DNA of 56,763 bases from Pseudomonas sp. PB120 (GTDB lineage: Bacteria; Pseudomonadota; Gammaproteobacteria; Pseudomonadales; Pseudomonadaceae), in contig NZ_RWIN01000055.1 in assembly GCF_009761815.1 (NCBI RefSeq), positions 1-56,763 on the forward strand. The letters run 5' to 3'. Positions 35,195 to 44,973 of the stretch are shown in pieces. The translations under genes were made by a program, and so were the position numbers. The notes beneath the pieces were generated by a model. It searched no databases and was not told where the DNA came from. It worked only from the letters and a program-made list of their open reading frames with translations. Positions within the stretch are counted from its first letter, which is position 1. Every line of letters begins with the position of its first letter.

Positions 35195-36205
35195 CTAAAG
35201 CAACAAATCCTCCAGACGACCGTGAATCCGCTCAGGCAGGTTTTCCTGAATCTCGATCAGCGCTCGAGAGATCGCACTCTGAAACCCCTGGACCCCTGCA
35301 GAACCATGGCTTTTCACCACAATCCCCTGCAAACCAAGGAAACTTGCGCCGTTATGCCGCGCGGGCGCCAGGTCGGCTTGCAGACGCTTCATCAGCGGCA
35401 ACGCCAGCGCACCGACCATTCGCGACGCGACACTTTTCTTGAACAACGCTTCGATGCGCCCGGCAATCATGGTCGCCAGGCCTTCGCTGGACTTGAGCAG
35501 GATATTGCCGACAAAACCGTCGCACACCACCACATCTGCTTCGCCGCGGTACAAACCGTCCCCTTCGACAAATCCGATGTAATTGATGCCACGGGCAGCC
35601 TGCAGCAAGGTCGCCGCGAGCTTGACCTGCTGATTACCCTTGATGTCTTCGGTACCGATGTTCAGCAGCGCCACGCGCGGGCGCACGATGCCCAGGGTTT
35701 CCGCCGCCACCGAGCCCATCACCGCGAATTGCAGCAAATGCTCGGCACTGCAATCGACGTTGGCGCCCAGATCAAGCAGCTGGCAATAACCTTTCTGTGT
35801 CGGTATCGCCGCCACCATGGCCGGACGATCGATGCCCGGCAAGGTCTTGAGCACAAACCGAGACAACGCCATCAGCGCACCGGTATTGCCGGCACTGACG
35901 CAGGCCTGGACCTTGCCGTCGCGCAGCAACTCGAGCGCCACGCGCATCGACGAATCTGGCTTGCCGCGCAGGGCCTGGGCAGGCTTCTCGTCCATGGCGA
36001 TAACTTCGGACGCCGGCGTAATCGACAGCCGCGAGCGATCCACAGCCGATTGGCCAGAGAGCAGTTCTTCAAGTAAGGAGGGTTGACCGACAAGGGTCAG
36101 GTGCAGCGAGGGCGTAGCAATCAGACAAGCAAGGCTGGCCTGAACAATGCTGCGGGGACCGAAGTCCCCGCCCATTGCGTCAATCGCGATGACTTGAGCA
36201 GACAA
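35195..36205 (-). CDS. plsX: Phosphate acyltransferase PlsX
   Basis: This 336-residue peripheral membrane enzyme converts acyl-ACP and phosphate to acyl-phosphate for glycerophospholipid synthesis. [12 protein letters not shown] (residues 6-17) and [13 protein letters not shown] (about 146-158) are family signatures. It follows rpmF by 3 bp in the conserved yceD-rpmF-plsX-fabD order. Confidence 0.97.
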   Translation of the reverse strand: MSAQVIAIDAMGGDFGPRSIVQASLACLIATPSLHLTLVGQPSLLEELLSGQSAVDRSRLSITPASEVIAMDEKPAQALRGKPDSSMRVALELLRDGKVQACVSAGNTGALMALSRFVLKTLPGIDRPAMVAAIPTQKGYCQLLDLGANVDCSAEHLLQFAVMGSVAAETLGIVRPRVALLNIGTEDIKGNQQVKLAATLLQAARGINYIGFVEGDGLYRGEADVVVCDGFVGNILLKSSEGLATMIAGRIEALFKKSVASRMVGALALPLMKRLQADLAPARHNGASFLGLQGIVVKSHGSAGVQGFQSAISRALIEIQENLPERIHGRLEDLLL

Positions 36206-36208
36206 GGA

Positions 36209-36391
36209 TTACTCGTCAGCGCCCTTGTCGATCACTTTACGGCCACGGTATACGCCTTCTGGCGATACGTGGTGACGCAGGTGAACTTCACCGGTGGTTT
36301 TTTCTACAGACAGAGTGCTTGCCGTCAGGGCGTCGTGCGAACGACGCATGTCACGGGCAGAGCGGGATTTTTTGTTCTGCTGAACAGCCAT
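36209..36391 (-). CDS. rpmF: 50S ribosomal protein L32
   Basis: This 60-residue basic protein begins [20 protein letters not shown], the standard bL32 N-terminus. No zinc-binding cysteines are present, so it is the C-minus form. It sits between yceD and plsX as in most gammaproteobacteria. Confidence 0.98.
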   Translation of the reverse strand: MAVQQNKKSRSARDMRRSHDALTASTLSVEKTTGEVHLRHHVSPEGVYRGRKVIDKGADE

Positions 36392-36404
36392 AATTGATTA
36401 ACTC

Positions 36405-36932
36405 CTAAACGTTTGGGTCACGCTTTAACTGCGCCAATACACTGAACGGGTTGGACCGCGTTACCTCGTCCTCGCTCGGTTCGGGCTCATCGAGACCCGC
36501 CGGCTGCTGGCATTCTTCCGGATGATGAGCAGGCACAATGGGCAAGGCGAGCAGAAGCTCCTCCTCGATCAGTGACTGCAGATCCAAAGGATCTTCGCCC
36601 AGTTCCAGCACGTCATAACCTTTCGGCAACGACTGGGTATTCGCACCCTCCTTCACCACAGCATAACTGCATTCGCTGTGGATCGGCAGGGTGACCAGCT
36701 CAAGACAACGCTGGCAAACCATTTTGACTTCGGTGTCGATAAAGCTGTGGATGACCACAGATTTACGTTCATCTCGTTCAAAAACGAATTTAGCCTGCAC
36801 CGTACCGACAGTGTCGGAAAGCGGGTCGCAGAGTCTCTCCAAATCGGCCAGCAGCAGTTCACCTTGAAGGGTGGTGCCACGGTCAGCCAATTTGCGCGGG
36901 TCAACGTGAGGTGGAATCGGGTCATTCAACAT
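36405..36932 (-). CDS. yceD: YceD family protein (DUF177)
   Basis: This 175-residue protein belongs to the DUF177 family, linked in other bacteria to 23S rRNA/ribosome assembly. The paired cysteines are in MVCQRCLELV (about 81-90), and the acidic LGEDPLDLQSLIEEELLLALP follows in the second half. It lies 13 bp ahead of rpmF and is divergent from maf. Confidence 0.93.
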   Translation of the reverse strand: MLNDPIPPHVDPRKLADRGTTLQGELLLADLERLCDPLSDTVGTVQAKFVFERDERKSVVIHSFIDTEVKMVCQRCLELVTLPIHSECSYAVVKEGANTQSLPKGYDVLELGEDPLDLQSLIEEELLLALPIVPAHHPEECQQPAGLDEPEPSEDEVTRSNPFSVLAQLKRDPNV

Positions 36933-37037
36933 AGGCGCAGCATTATAGGGATGCCCCCAGCCATGTCAAAGGAAATTCAGCCCTGTCCGTCACCTGGAAG
37001 CCTCGCTAGAATTCGCACCTGTCTTCTGGAGATGCGC

Positions 37038-37616
37038 ATGCTGCCTTTATTACTCGCTTCGAGCTCGGTGTATCGCCGGGAATTGCTGGCCCGCTTGCAG
37101 CTGCCATTCACCTGCAGCTCGCCGGATATCGACGAAAGCCACCGCACGAATGAGCCCGCCATCGAGCTGGTAAAACGCCTCGCCAAAGAAAAAGCCCAGG
37201 CCCTCGCCGGCAGCCATCCCGCTCATCTGATTATCGGCTCCGACCAGGTCGCGGTGCTCGGCGACAGGATTATCGGCAAACCCCACACCTTCGAAAAGGC
37301 CCGCGAGCAGCTGCTGGCCTCAAGCGGTGCCAGCGTGACGTTCCTGACCGGCCTCGCCCTGCTCAACAGCCAGACGGGGCACTGCCAGGTCGACTGCGTG
37401 CCCTTCACCGTGCACATGCGCACACTCGATGCTGCGCGCATCGAACGCTACCTGCGCGCCGAACAGCCCTACGATTGCGCTGGCAGCTTCAAGGCGGAAG
37501 GATTGGGGGTGAGCCTGTTTCAAAGCACCGAAGGCCCTGACGCCACCAGCCTGATCGGCTTGCCGCTGATTCGCCTGATCGACATGCTGCTGGCTGAGGG
37601 AATTGAAATCCCCTGA
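37038..37616 (+). CDS. Maf-family nucleotide pyrophosphatase (YceF type)
   Basis: This 192-residue protein has LLLASSSVYRRELL (residues 3-16), SPDIDES and the conserved SDQVAVLGDRIIGKP (about 71-85). The YceF branch hydrolyses m7GTP and related modified nucleotides, acting as a pool cleaner. TGGAG at 37027-37031 is 6 nt from the ATG at 37038; the ATG at 37032 would abut it. It is divergent from yceD, as in many relatives. Confidence 0.93.
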   Translation: MLPLLLASSSVYRRELLARLQLPFTCSSPDIDESHRTNEPAIELVKRLAKEKAQALAGSHPAHLIIGSDQVAVLGDRIIGKPHTFEKAREQLLASSGASVTFLTGLALLNSQTGHCQVDCVPFTVHMRTLDAARIERYLRAEQPYDCAGSFKAEGLGVSLFQSTEGPDATSLIGLPLIRLIDMLLAEGIEIP

Positions 37617-37638
37617 ACACCACAGGGAATGCGCTTAC

Positions 37639-37669
37639 AAAAAAACCGGCCACTAAGGCCGGTTTTTTT
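37639..37669. terminator. Bidirectional terminator between maf and sppA
   Basis: AAAAAACCGGCC, loop ACTAA and GGCCGGTTTTTTT form a strong hairpin with A- and T-runs on either side. It serves both convergent genes. Confidence 0.9.
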
Positions 37670-37681
37670 ACGCAAGAAGCA

Positions 37682-38671
37682 TCAGCGCAGCGACGGACCG
37701 TGAAAGCCCATCCACATCGCCAATTGCTCCGCCACACTGGCGCCGAGCTTTTTCGAGAAGCGATCAAACGGCGATTCCTGAACAGTGAAGTCCACCAACT
37801 CCTTCTCGCCAATCACATCCCGCGCCACCGAACTGGCATTCCCCAGCCCATCGATCAGACCCAGCGGCAATGCCTGCTCACCGTTCCACACCAACCCGGA
37901 GAACAGCTCCGGATGCTCCTTGTCCTTGAGACGGTCGCCACGGCCCTGCTTGACGCTGTTGATGAACTGCTGGTGGGTAGTATCGAGCACGCCCTGCCAG
38001 AATTGTGTCTCTTCAGGCTTCTGCGGCTGGAACGGATCGAGGAACGATTTATGCTCGCCCGAGGTGTAGGTCCGACGCTCGACGCCGAGCTTCTCCATCG
38101 TACCGACAAAACCGTAACCCGCCGCCGTCACGCCAATAGACCCCACCAGGCTCGCCTTGTCGGCATAGATCTGGTCGGCCGCACTGGCAATGTAATAAGC
38201 GCCGGAAGCCCCCAGGTCGGAGATCACCGCATACACCTTGGTATCCGGGTGCAGACCGCGCAAACGACGGATTTCGTCATAGACGTAACCCGACTGCACC
38301 GGACTGCCGCCCGGACTGTTGATGCGCAGGATCACGCCCTTGACCTTGTCATCTTCAAAGGCTGCGCGCAGGCTGCCGACGATGTTGTCAGCGCTGGCCG
38401 GCTCCTTGTCGGCGATCATGCCGGTGACATCGATCAACGCGGTGTAATGGGCGCTGCGGGTGGCGGCTTTTTCCATGTCCATCAGCGGCGTGAACAGCAC
38501 CAAGGCGCCAAACAGGTACACGAAAGTCAGCAGCTTGAAGAAAATCCCCCAGCGACGCGACCGGCGCTGTTCCTGCACGCTGGCCAGCAGAGTCTTTTCC
38601 AACAGCTTCCAGCTTTTTTCGTCACCGCTCTCCGCGCTCGCCTTGGCGGGCGCTTTCCATTCGTCGGTCAT
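37682..38671 (-). CDS. sppA: Signal peptide peptidase SppA, short (36K) type
   Basis: This 329-residue S49 serine protease has one membrane anchor (FFKLLTFVYLFGALVLFTPL, about residues 44-63) and a periplasmic domain. The nucleophile serine is in DLGASGAYYIASAADQIYAD (about 150-170), and the lysine base is probably in YTSGEHKSFLDPF (about 205-217). It degrades cleaved signal peptides. The single S49 domain matches the short form typical of Pseudomonas, half the size of E. coli SppA. Confidence 0.94.
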   Translation of the reverse strand: MTDEWKAPAKASAESGDEKSWKLLEKTLLASVQEQRRSRRWGIFFKLLTFVYLFGALVLFTPLMDMEKAATRSAHYTALIDVTGMIADKEPASADNIVGSLRAAFEDDKVKGVILRINSPGGSPVQSGYVYDEIRRLRGLHPDTKVYAVISDLGASGAYYIASAADQIYADKASLVGSIGVTAAGYGFVGTMEKLGVERRTYTSGEHKSFLDPFQPQKPEETQFWQGVLDTTHQQFINSVKQGRGDRLKDKEHPELFSGLVWNGEQALPLGLIDGLGNASSVARDVIGEKELVDFTVQESPFDRFSKKLGASVAEQLAMWMGFHGPSLR

Positions 38672-38695
38672 GACATCTTCCCCAGCAACATCCGG

Positions 38696-39358
38696 TTAAG
38701 CCCGCTGACTCAGCCAGGCATGCAATTCTGAAAAACGATCAATGGCCAGGGTCGGCTGGAACAGCTTCAGCGCCTCAATCGATTGAGCGCCATAGCTGAC
38801 CGCCACCGAATCCATCCCGGCGTTGCGCGCCATCTGCAGGTCAAACGACGAGTCGCCGACCATCAACGCGTGCTCCGGACGAACCTCGCAATGGGCGAGG
38901 ATCTGCTCGAGCATCAGCGGATGGGGCTTGCTGGCGGTTTCATCGGCGGCACGGGTGATGTCGAAATAGCCTTCCCAGCCGTGCGCCTTCAGCACCCGAT
39001 CCAGCCCGCGTCGGGCCTTGCCGGTGGCCACAGCCAAATGATAACCCTCGGCGCGAAACGCCTCCATCGACTCGACGACGCCTTCAAACAACGGCGAAGG
39101 CACGGCTTCGGACGCGATGTAGTGGTCCGCATAATGCTCGCGAAACGCCATCAGTTCGGCATCACTGATCTCGGGATACAACGTGCGAATCGCTTCCGGC
39201 AGACCCAGCCCAATGATGCCTTTTACGGCAAAGTCATCGCACAACTGAAAACCGGAACGCTCGGACGCAACGTGCATCGCCTCGACTATCCGACCAATGG
39301 AATCGGCCAGCGTGCCGTCCCAATCAAAAATCAGCAGTTTGTAATCAGAGGGGTGCAC
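38696..39358 (-). CDS. HAD-superfamily (subfamily IA) phosphatase
   Basis: This 220-residue protein is phosphoglycolate-phosphatase-like. HAD motif I is FDWDGTLAD (residues 11-19), motif [15 protein letters not shown], and motif [23 protein letters not shown] (about 162-179). The substrate is unknown; in Pseudomonas this gene always follows rluC. The start overlaps the rluC end by 14 bp, so the two are translated together. Confidence 0.92.
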   Translation of the reverse strand: MHPSDYKLLIFDWDGTLADSIGRIVEAMHVASERSGFQLCDDFAVKGIIGLGLPEAIRTLYPEISDAELMAFREHYADHYIASEAVPSPLFEGVVESMEAFRAEGYHLAVATGKARRGLDRVLKAHGWEGYFDITRAADETASKPHPLMLEQILAHCEVRPEHALMVGDSSFDLQMARNAGMDSVAVSYGAQSIEALKLFQPTLAIDRFSELHAWLSQRA

Positions 39359-40307
39359 TCAGGCGCTCCACGGTCTTGGCCCACATTTCGTCCACGGGCG
39401 CCTGCAACTTCAACTCACCGCCATCGGGTAACGGCACGGTCAGCATGTAGGCGTGGAGGAACAGGCGCTTGCCGCCCAGATCACGGATTTCCTTGCTGAA
39501 GTCTTCGTCGCCATACTTGGTGTCGCCAGCGATGCAGTGCCCGGCGTGCAGGGTGTGGACGCGAATCTGGTGAGTCCGGCCGGTGATCGGCCTGGCCTCG
39601 ACCATCGTGGCGAAGTCGCCGAAGCGGCGCAGGACCTTGAACACGGTCACCGACTCCTTGCCCTCCTCCTCGTCGACCTCGACCATGCGCTCGCCGGAGC
39701 GCAGATTGCTCTTGCCCAGCGACGCACGGACTTGCTTGATGGAGGTCGCCCAGTTACCGCGGACCAGCGCCATGTAGCGCTTATCGACGCCATCGCCGCG
39801 CAATGCCGTGTGCAAGTGGCGCAACATGCTGCGCTTTTTGGCGATCATTAGCAGACCGGAGGTGTCACGGTCCAGACGGTGGACCAGCTCGAGCTCCTTG
39901 CAGTCGGGACGCAACTGACGGAAGGCTTCGATCACGCCGTAGGTCAAGCCGCTGCCGCCGTGAACCGCAATGCCACAAGGCTTGTTGATCACGATCAGCG
40001 CCTTGTCTTCGTAGACAATCGACGCTTCGAGGCGTTGAAGCAGGCCTTGGGCCAGAGGGATCGGTTCGTCACGCTCAGGCACGCGAACCGGCGGCACGCG
40101 CACGATATCGCCCGCCTGCAGCTTGTATTCGGGCTTGATCCGGCCTTTGTTCACTCGCACTTCGCCTTTGCGCAAAATGCGGTAAATCAAGGTCTTGGGC
40201 ACGCCTTTGAGCCGAGCGAGCAGGAAGTTATCAATACGTTGGCCGGCATATTCCGGCGAGACCTCAAGCAGTTGTACGCTTGGGGTCGAAGGGGCTGTAG
40301 TCGTCAT
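39345..40307 (-). CDS. rluC: 23S rRNA pseudouridine synthase RluC
   Basis: This 320-residue protein has an N-terminal S4 RNA-binding domain ([20 protein letters not shown], about residues 20-40) and an RsuA/RluA catalytic domain. The active-site aspartate is in [16 protein letters not shown] (about 140-155). It modifies U955/U2504/U2580-type positions of 23S rRNA in E. coli. It is divergent from rne, an arrangement shared with E. coli. Confidence 0.95.
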   Translation of the reverse strand: MTTTAPSTPSVQLLEVSPEYAGQRIDNFLLARLKGVPKTLIYRILRKGEVRVNKGRIKPEYKLQAGDIVRVPPVRVPERDEPIPLAQGLLQRLEASIVYEDKALIVINKPCGIAVHGGSGLTYGVIEAFRQLRPDCKELELVHRLDRDTSGLLMIAKKRSMLRHLHTALRGDGVDKRYMALVRGNWATSIKQVRASLGKSNLRSGERMVEVDEEEGKESVTVFKVLRRFGDFATMVEARPITGRTHQIRVHTLHAGHCIAGDTKYGDEDFSKEIRDLGGKRLFLHAYMLTVPLPDGGELKLQAPVDEMWAKTVERLSAPL

Positions 40308-40336
40308 GGCGCGGATGATAACAATTTTTTATGGAA

Positions 40337-40365
40337 TTGAAGCACTTAATCATTGCTGCTATAGT
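40337..40365 (+). promoter_or_regulatory. rne promoter
   Basis: TTGAAG (40337-40342) and TATAGT (40360-40365) are 17 bp apart, with an extended TGC before the -10. RNA would start near 40372, at a GCCGC/GCGGC hairpin (40373-40387), giving a leader of about 637 nt. Confidence 0.75.
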
Positions 40366-40371
40366 CGCGAA

Positions 40372-41008
40372 CGCCGCCAAAAGCGGCCTGGACAGCGGAC
40401 TAACGGTCAAAAACCGGCCCTGACCAACGCAATTCACCAGGACGCGAGGCCGTCCTACGGGGCTTTCGCTACGTAACGGTGGAGTTTGCAGGTGTAACGA
40501 GCGCAGGTGACATGAGGCCTGAATCAAGCGGCAAAGCAGAGTTTTCACTCGCCTTGCGAGCCAATATTCACGGCCAGTTCACAAAGTGCAGTCAGCTGCA
40601 AATGACCCCGAGCGAACACTTCGGAAACAACGCCTAAATTAGCCATGATGCGTGACCTCCCCTTTCGGAGCTCACGGTAAATGCCAACCCGCTGCGGATT
40701 CTGCGCGCGGCAGCACCCGAATTATCAGGGATACGTGTAGGGTGGAGATGCACAACCGCTGGACTGTGTAGCAATAGGCTTTATCAAGACGCTTCATCTC
40801 GTCCACAGCCGCTGGTTGATTCCTCCTCCTGACTGAGTGCTTAAGTAGCCACAGCAAGCAGGACGCGTACGTCGCGACACCGACCCACATTGGTCGGGGT
40901 TCGCTAGACACTGGAGTGTCCAACCACTCCTGACGCACCTGACACCGACCGTGAGAAGTCGTGTGTGCCGAACGCCGTTTCCGGCAGCCCGGAAACCGAC
41001 GGTACTAC
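40372..41008 (+). promoter_or_regulatory. Long structured rne 5' leader
   Basis: The 701-bp rluC/rne interval holds this leader. Hairpins seen include 40373-40387, 40652-40675 (GTGACCTCC / GGAGCTCAC) and a perfect 8-bp stem just before the start codon (GTTTCCGG 40977-40984 / CCGGAAAC 40989-40996). E. coli rne has a 361-nt leader through which RNase E controls its own mRNA. A similar autoregulatory role is inferred. No homology to the E. coli leader was recognised. Confidence 0.6.
40512..40637 (+). CDS. Candidate 41-residue upstream ORF in the rne leader
   Basis: ATG at 40512, preceded by GCAGGTGAC, opens a 42-codon frame ending in TAA at 40637. The peptide starts MRPESSGKAEFSLALRANIH. It resembles no family known to me. 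It lies inside the rne leader, 371 nt before rne itself. Whether it is translated cannot be judged from sequence. Confidence 0.3.
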   Translation: MRPESSGKAEFSLALRANIHGQFTKCSQLQMTPSEHFGNNA

Positions 41009-44000
41009 ATGAAAAGAATGCTGATTAACGCAACTCAACCCGAAGAGTTGCGTGTTGCACTGGTAGATGGCCAACGCCTCTACGACCTGGACATCGAATC
41101 CGGTGCACGCGAGCAAAAGAAGGCCAACATCTATAAAGGCCGGATTACTCGCATCGAACCAAGCCTTGAGGCTGCCTTTGTCGATTTCGGCTCCGAGCGC
41201 CACGGCTTCCTGCCCCTCAAAGAAATCTCCCGCGAATACTTCAAGAAAGCTCCTGAAGGCCGCGTCAACATCAAGGACGTCCTGAGCGAAGGCCAGGAAG
41301 TCATCGTTCAGGTCGAAAAAGAAGAACGTGGCAACAAGGGCGCCGCCCTGACCACCTTCATCAGCCTGGCCGGTCGTTACCTGGTGCTGATGCCGAACAA
41401 CCCGCGTGCCGGCGGCATTTCCCGTCGCATCGAAGGTGAAGAGCGCAACGAACTGCGTGAAGCCCTGAACGGCCTGGTTGCGCCAGCCGATATGGGCCTG
41501 ATCGTTCGCACTGCCGGCCTGGGCCGCAGCAGCGAAGAAATGCAGTGGGACCTCGATTACCTGCTGCAGCTCTGGACCGCCATCAAAGAAGCGTCGCTGG
41601 ATCGCTCCGCGCCATTCCTGATCTATCAGGAAAGCAACGTGATCATCCGCGCCATCCGCGATTACCTGCGCCAGGACATCGGTGAAGTGCTGATCGACAG
41701 CGTCGAAGCCCAGGACGAAGCCCTGACCTTCATCCGCCAGGTGATGCCGCAGTACGCCAGCAAGATCAAGTTGTACGAAGACAGCGTTCCGCTGTTCAAC
41801 CGTTTCCAGATCGAAAGCCAGATCGAGACCGCTTTCCAGCGCGTCGTTGAACTGCCTTCCGGCGGCTCCATCGTTATCGATCCAACCGAAGCCCTGGTGT
41901 CCATCGACATCAACTCGGCGCGCGCTACCAAAGGCAGCGACATCGAAGAAACCGCCCTGCAGACCAACCTTGAAGCCGCCGAAGAAATCGCCCGTCAGTT
42001 GCGCTTGCGCGACATCGGCGGCCTGATCGTCATCGACTTCATCGACATGACCCCTGCCAAGAACCAGCGCGCCGTGGAAGAGAAAGTCCGCGAATGCCTG
42101 GAAGCCGACCGCGCTCGCGTGCAAGTCGGTCGCATCTCGCGCTTCGGCCTGCTGGAAATGTCCCGTCAGCGCCTGCGTCCATCGCTCGGCGAAAGCAGCG
42201 GCATCGTTTGCCCGCGTTGCAACGGCACCGGCATCATCCGTGACGTTGAATCGCTGTCGCTGGCGATCCTGCGCCTGATCGAAGAAGAAGCCCTGAAAGA
42301 CCGTACCGCCGAAGTTCGCGCCCAAGTGCCGATCCCGGTGGCTGCGTTCCTGCTCAACGAAAAACGCAACTCGATCACCAAGATCGAACTGCGCACCCGT
42401 GCCCGCATCGTCATTCTGCCGAACGACCACCTCGAAACGCCGCACTTCGAAGTTCAGCGTCTGCGCGATGACAGCCCGGAAGCCAGCATCAACCAGTCCA
42501 GCTACGAAATCGCTGCTGCCGCTGCCGAAGTCGAAGAAGTCCAGCCAGCCGCTGCGACCCGCACCCTGGTTCGCCAGGAAGCCGCGGTCAAGACGGCCCC
42601 GGCCCGCGCCAACGCTCCGGTCCCGACCGAAGTCGTCGCCGCTCCTGTGGCTGCACCGGTCGCCGCGCCTGAGCCAAGCCTGTTCAAGGGTCTGGTGAAG
42701 TCGCTGGTCAGCCTGTTCGCGTCCAAGGAAGAGCCTGCTGCTCCGGTTGTGGTTGAAAAGCCAGTGACCACCGAGCGTCCGGCCCGCAACGAAGAGCGTC
42801 GCAACGGTCGTCAACAGAGCCGCAACCGTAACGGTCGCCGCGATGAAGAGCGCAAGCCTCGCGAAGAACGTGCACCGCGTGAAGAACGCGCACCACGTGA
42901 ACCACGCGAAGCTCGTGAAGAAACGCCGGCAGTTGCTCGCGAAGAACGCGCTCCACGTGAAGAGCGTGCACCACGTGCCCCTCGCGAAGAACGTGCACCG
43001 CGCGCACCTCGTGAAGATCGCAAGCCACGTGGCGAGCGTGAGGAACGCGTTCGTGAACTGCGTGAGCCGCTGGATGCCGCCGCTCCGGTTGCCGCCGCTG
43101 CCGCTGCCGTGACGGCTGAAGAGCGTCCGGCTCGCCAGCCACGTGAAGAGCGCGCTCCACGCCCACCGCGTGAAGAACGTCAGCCACGTGCCGAGCAGGC
43201 TGCTGCCGCCGTTGCCGAAGAAGAACTGACCGGTAACGAAGAGCAACTGCAGGAAGACGGTCAGGATGGCGCCGAAGGCGATCGTCCACGCCGCCGCTCC
43301 CGTGGCCAGCGTCGTCGCAGCAACCGTCGTGAGCGTCAACGCGATGCCAACGGCAACGTGATCGAAGGCTCGGAAGAGTCCGAATCCGCCGAAGGTAACG
43401 AAGGCGCCGAAGGCCGCGAAGCACCAAGCACTGACGAACTGGCTGCCGGCCTGGCTGTTACCGCAGCCGTTGCCAGCACTGTGATCAGCGCACCTGCTGA
43501 AGCACAGGCCAATGAGCAAGCCGAACGCGCCACGGCCGCTACGCTGGAAACTGCTCCAGTCGAAGCGCCAGTCGTTGAAGCGACCACGCCTGTAGAAGTC
43601 ACCGCCGCTCCGGAAATCGAAGTGGCACCGGTTCAGGAAGCACAGCCTCAGGTTGAAGCTGTCGTTGAACCTGCTGTGGTGGCTGAAGCACCTGTCGTGG
43701 TTGCAGAGCCGACAGTTGAAGCCGCTGCTGAAACCGTCTCTGAAACAGTGACTGAAACCGTTCGTGAAGTTCGCGAAGAGCAAACAGCGTTCAACTGGGT
43801 TGCCGAGCCGGCCACCGTCGAAGCACCGGCGCCTGCGCCAGTTGCTGAAGTAGCGGTTGTCGAGCCAGTGGTTGTAGTTGCTGAACCAGAGCCTGCTCCG
43901 GTTGTTGAAGCCCCTGTTGAAGCCCCTGTTGTAGCCGAAGTGGCTGAGCCGGTGGTTGTAGCAGCCCCTGCCAGCGCCCTGACCGAAAATGGCCGCGCAC

Positions 44001-44218
44001 CAAACGACCCGCGTGAAGTGCGTCGTCGCAAGCGTGAAGCCGAGCGCCTGCAGAAGGAAGCCGAACTGGCTGCCGCTACTGCTCCGGTTGAAGCGGTTGA
44101 GCCGGTTGCTGAGCCAGTTGCATCGGTCATTGACGAAGCACCGCGCTCCGTTCAGGAAGCGGTTGAGCAACACGAGCAAGCCCTGGAAAAAGAGCACGAG
44201 CCTAAACCTCTCGTCTGA
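41009..44218 (+). CDS. rne: Ribonuclease E
   Basis: This 1069-residue endoribonuclease is the core of the RNA degradosome and acts at the inner membrane. The catalytic half (1-~510) contains the S1 RNA-binding domain (about 36-120), DNase I-like metal aspartates in [10 protein letters not shown] and VIDFIDMTP, and the Zn-link CPRCNGTG (about 404-411). The rest is a disordered scaffold. It includes an arginine-rich tract (about 600-740) with repeated REERAPRE units, and an Ala/Val/Glu/Pro-rich tract. ATG at 41009 matches the universal [10 protein letters not shown] start; no clear ribosome-binding site precedes it and a hairpin lies just upstream. Confidence 0.97.
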   Translation: MKRMLINATQPEELRVALVDGQRLYDLDIESGAREQKKANIYKGRITRIEPSLEAAFVDFGSERHGFLPLKEISREYFKKAPEGRVNIKDVLSEGQEVIVQVEKEERGNKGAALTTFISLAGRYLVLMPNNPRAGGISRRIEGEERNELREALNGLVAPADMGLIVRTAGLGRSSEEMQWDLDYLLQLWTAIKEASLDRSAPFLIYQESNVIIRAIRDYLRQDIGEVLIDSVEAQDEALTFIRQVMPQYASKIKLYEDSVPLFNRFQIESQIETAFQRVVELPSGGSIVIDPTEALVSIDINSARATKGSDIEETALQTNLEAAEEIARQLRLRDIGGLIVIDFIDMTPAKNQRAVEEKVRECLEADRARVQVGRISRFGLLEMSRQRLRPSLGESSGIVCPRCNGTGIIRDVESLSLAILRLIEEEALKDRTAEVRAQVPIPVAAFLLNEKRNSITKIELRTRARIVILPNDHLETPHFEVQRLRDDSPEASINQSSYEIAAAAAEVEEVQPAAATRTLVRQEAAVKTAPARANAPVPTEVVAAPVAAPVAAPEPSLFKGLVKSLVSLFASKEEPAAPVVVEKPVTTERPARNEERRNGRQQSRNRNGRRDEERKPREERAPREERAPREPREAREETPAVAREERAPREERAPRAPREERAPRAPREDRKPRGEREERVRELREPLDAAAPVAAAAAAVTAEERPARQPREERAPRPPREERQPRAEQAAAAVAEEELTGNEEQLQEDGQDGAEGDRPRRRSRGQRRRSNRRERQRDANGNVIEGSEESESAEGNEGAEGREAPSTDELAAGLAVTAAVASTVISAPAEAQANEQAERATAATLETAPVEAPVVEATTPVEVTAAPEIEVAPVQEAQPQVEAVVEPAVVAEAPVVVAEPTVEAAAETVSETVTETVREVREEQTAFNWVAEPATVEAPAPAPVAEVAVVEPVVVVAEPEPAPVVEAPVEAPVVAEVAEPVVVAAPASALTENGRAPNDPREVRRRKREAERLQKEAELAAATAPVEAVEPVAEPVASVIDEAPRSVQEAVEQHEQALEKEHEPKPLV

Positions 44219-44232
44219 TTCCATCGGCCACT

Positions 44233-44271
44233 AAAAAGCCCCGCCTGGTGATCCAGGCGGGGCTTTTTTTT
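44233..44271 (+). terminator. rne terminator
   Basis: GCCCCGCCTGG, a TGAT loop and CCAGGCGGGGC form an 11-bp GC-rich stem followed by eight T. Confidence 0.93.
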
Positions 44272-44300
44272 GCTTCTTTTTGATAGACCGAGTCGCCTGC

Positions 44301-44378
44301 CATCGCGAGCAGGCTCACTCCCACAGGGTTAGGTGGCGATTACAAAACCTGTGGGAGCGAGCCTGCTCGCGATGGCGA
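44301..44378. repeat. REPIN (class A)
   Basis: CATCGCGAGCAGGCTCACTCCCACAG (44301 on) and the inverse TGTGGGAGCGAGCCTGCTCGCGATGG form the pair, ending 4 bp before the stop codon of the MobA-like gene. Confidence 0.85.
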
Positions 44379-44382
44379 TAGA

Positions 44383-44973
44383 TCAGGCGAAAACCAACGC
44401 CTCAGGTGTATCCACATCCCACAACACCCCAGCGTCATCGACCGCAACTTCAACCACCCGGCCCTGCGCAAACAACGGCTTGGCCCCACGATCACCCGCC
44501 AATGCCATCAATCCCGGGCCAAATTGCCGACCGAATCCCACCGGATGGCCAAATTCACCCTCATGCACTGGCACGCTGATCGAGTCATCCGAAACGCCAG
44601 CCAACACCCGCTCAATACTCGACGGCAGGATAAACGGCATATCCCCCAGCACAATCAACCAGCCGCCGAGCTGCGGACAGGCCGCCACCCCGGCCGCAAT
44701 ACTGTCGCCCATGCCGGTCGACTCGATCAGCACGATCTCGAAACCATACGCCTGCGCCATACGAATCACCTGCGGGCGATCCTCGGTGGTGACCAGCACG
44801 CGCTTGTCCAATCCAGACGGCAGATTCACCAATACCTGCTCAATCACGGAACGAACGGCGCCATCCCGACCAGCGCAGTCCGCCAACAGCTTGTCCTTCC
44901 CAGCACCGGCAACCTGCCTGAAGCGACTGCCCTGCCCCGCCGCCAACACGATGACGCCGATTGGCTCACTCAT
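44383..44973 (-). CDS. MobA-like nucleotidyltransferase (molybdenum cofactor cytidylyltransferase type)
   Basis: This 196-residue protein begins GVIVLAAGQGSRFRQVAGAGKDKLL, the nucleotide-binding loop of MocA/MobA enzymes. The metal-binding segment is VLGDMPFI (about 110-117), and GHPVGFGRQF follows. Linked to XdhC and molybdenum hydroxylase subunits, it probably makes the CMP form of the cofactor (MCD) used by xanthine-oxidase-family enzymes. Its start overlaps the xdhC-like stop (ATGA). It is the last gene of the operon. Confidence 0.9.
   Translation of the reverse strand: MSEPIGVIVLAAGQGSRFRQVAGAGKDKLLADCAGRDGAVRSVIEQVLVNLPSGLDKRVLVTTEDRPQVIRMAQAYGFEIVLIESTGMGDSIAAGVAACPQLGGWLIVLGDMPFILPSSIERVLAGVSDDSISVPVHEGEFGHPVGFGRQFGPGLMALAGDRGAKPLFAQGRVVEVAVDDAGVLWDVDTPEALVFA

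Noticed and set aside
40904..44224. 1106-codon open frame antisense to rne
   Set aside because: Its composition is a mirror of the biased codons and repeats of rne; RNase E is unambiguous on the other strand.
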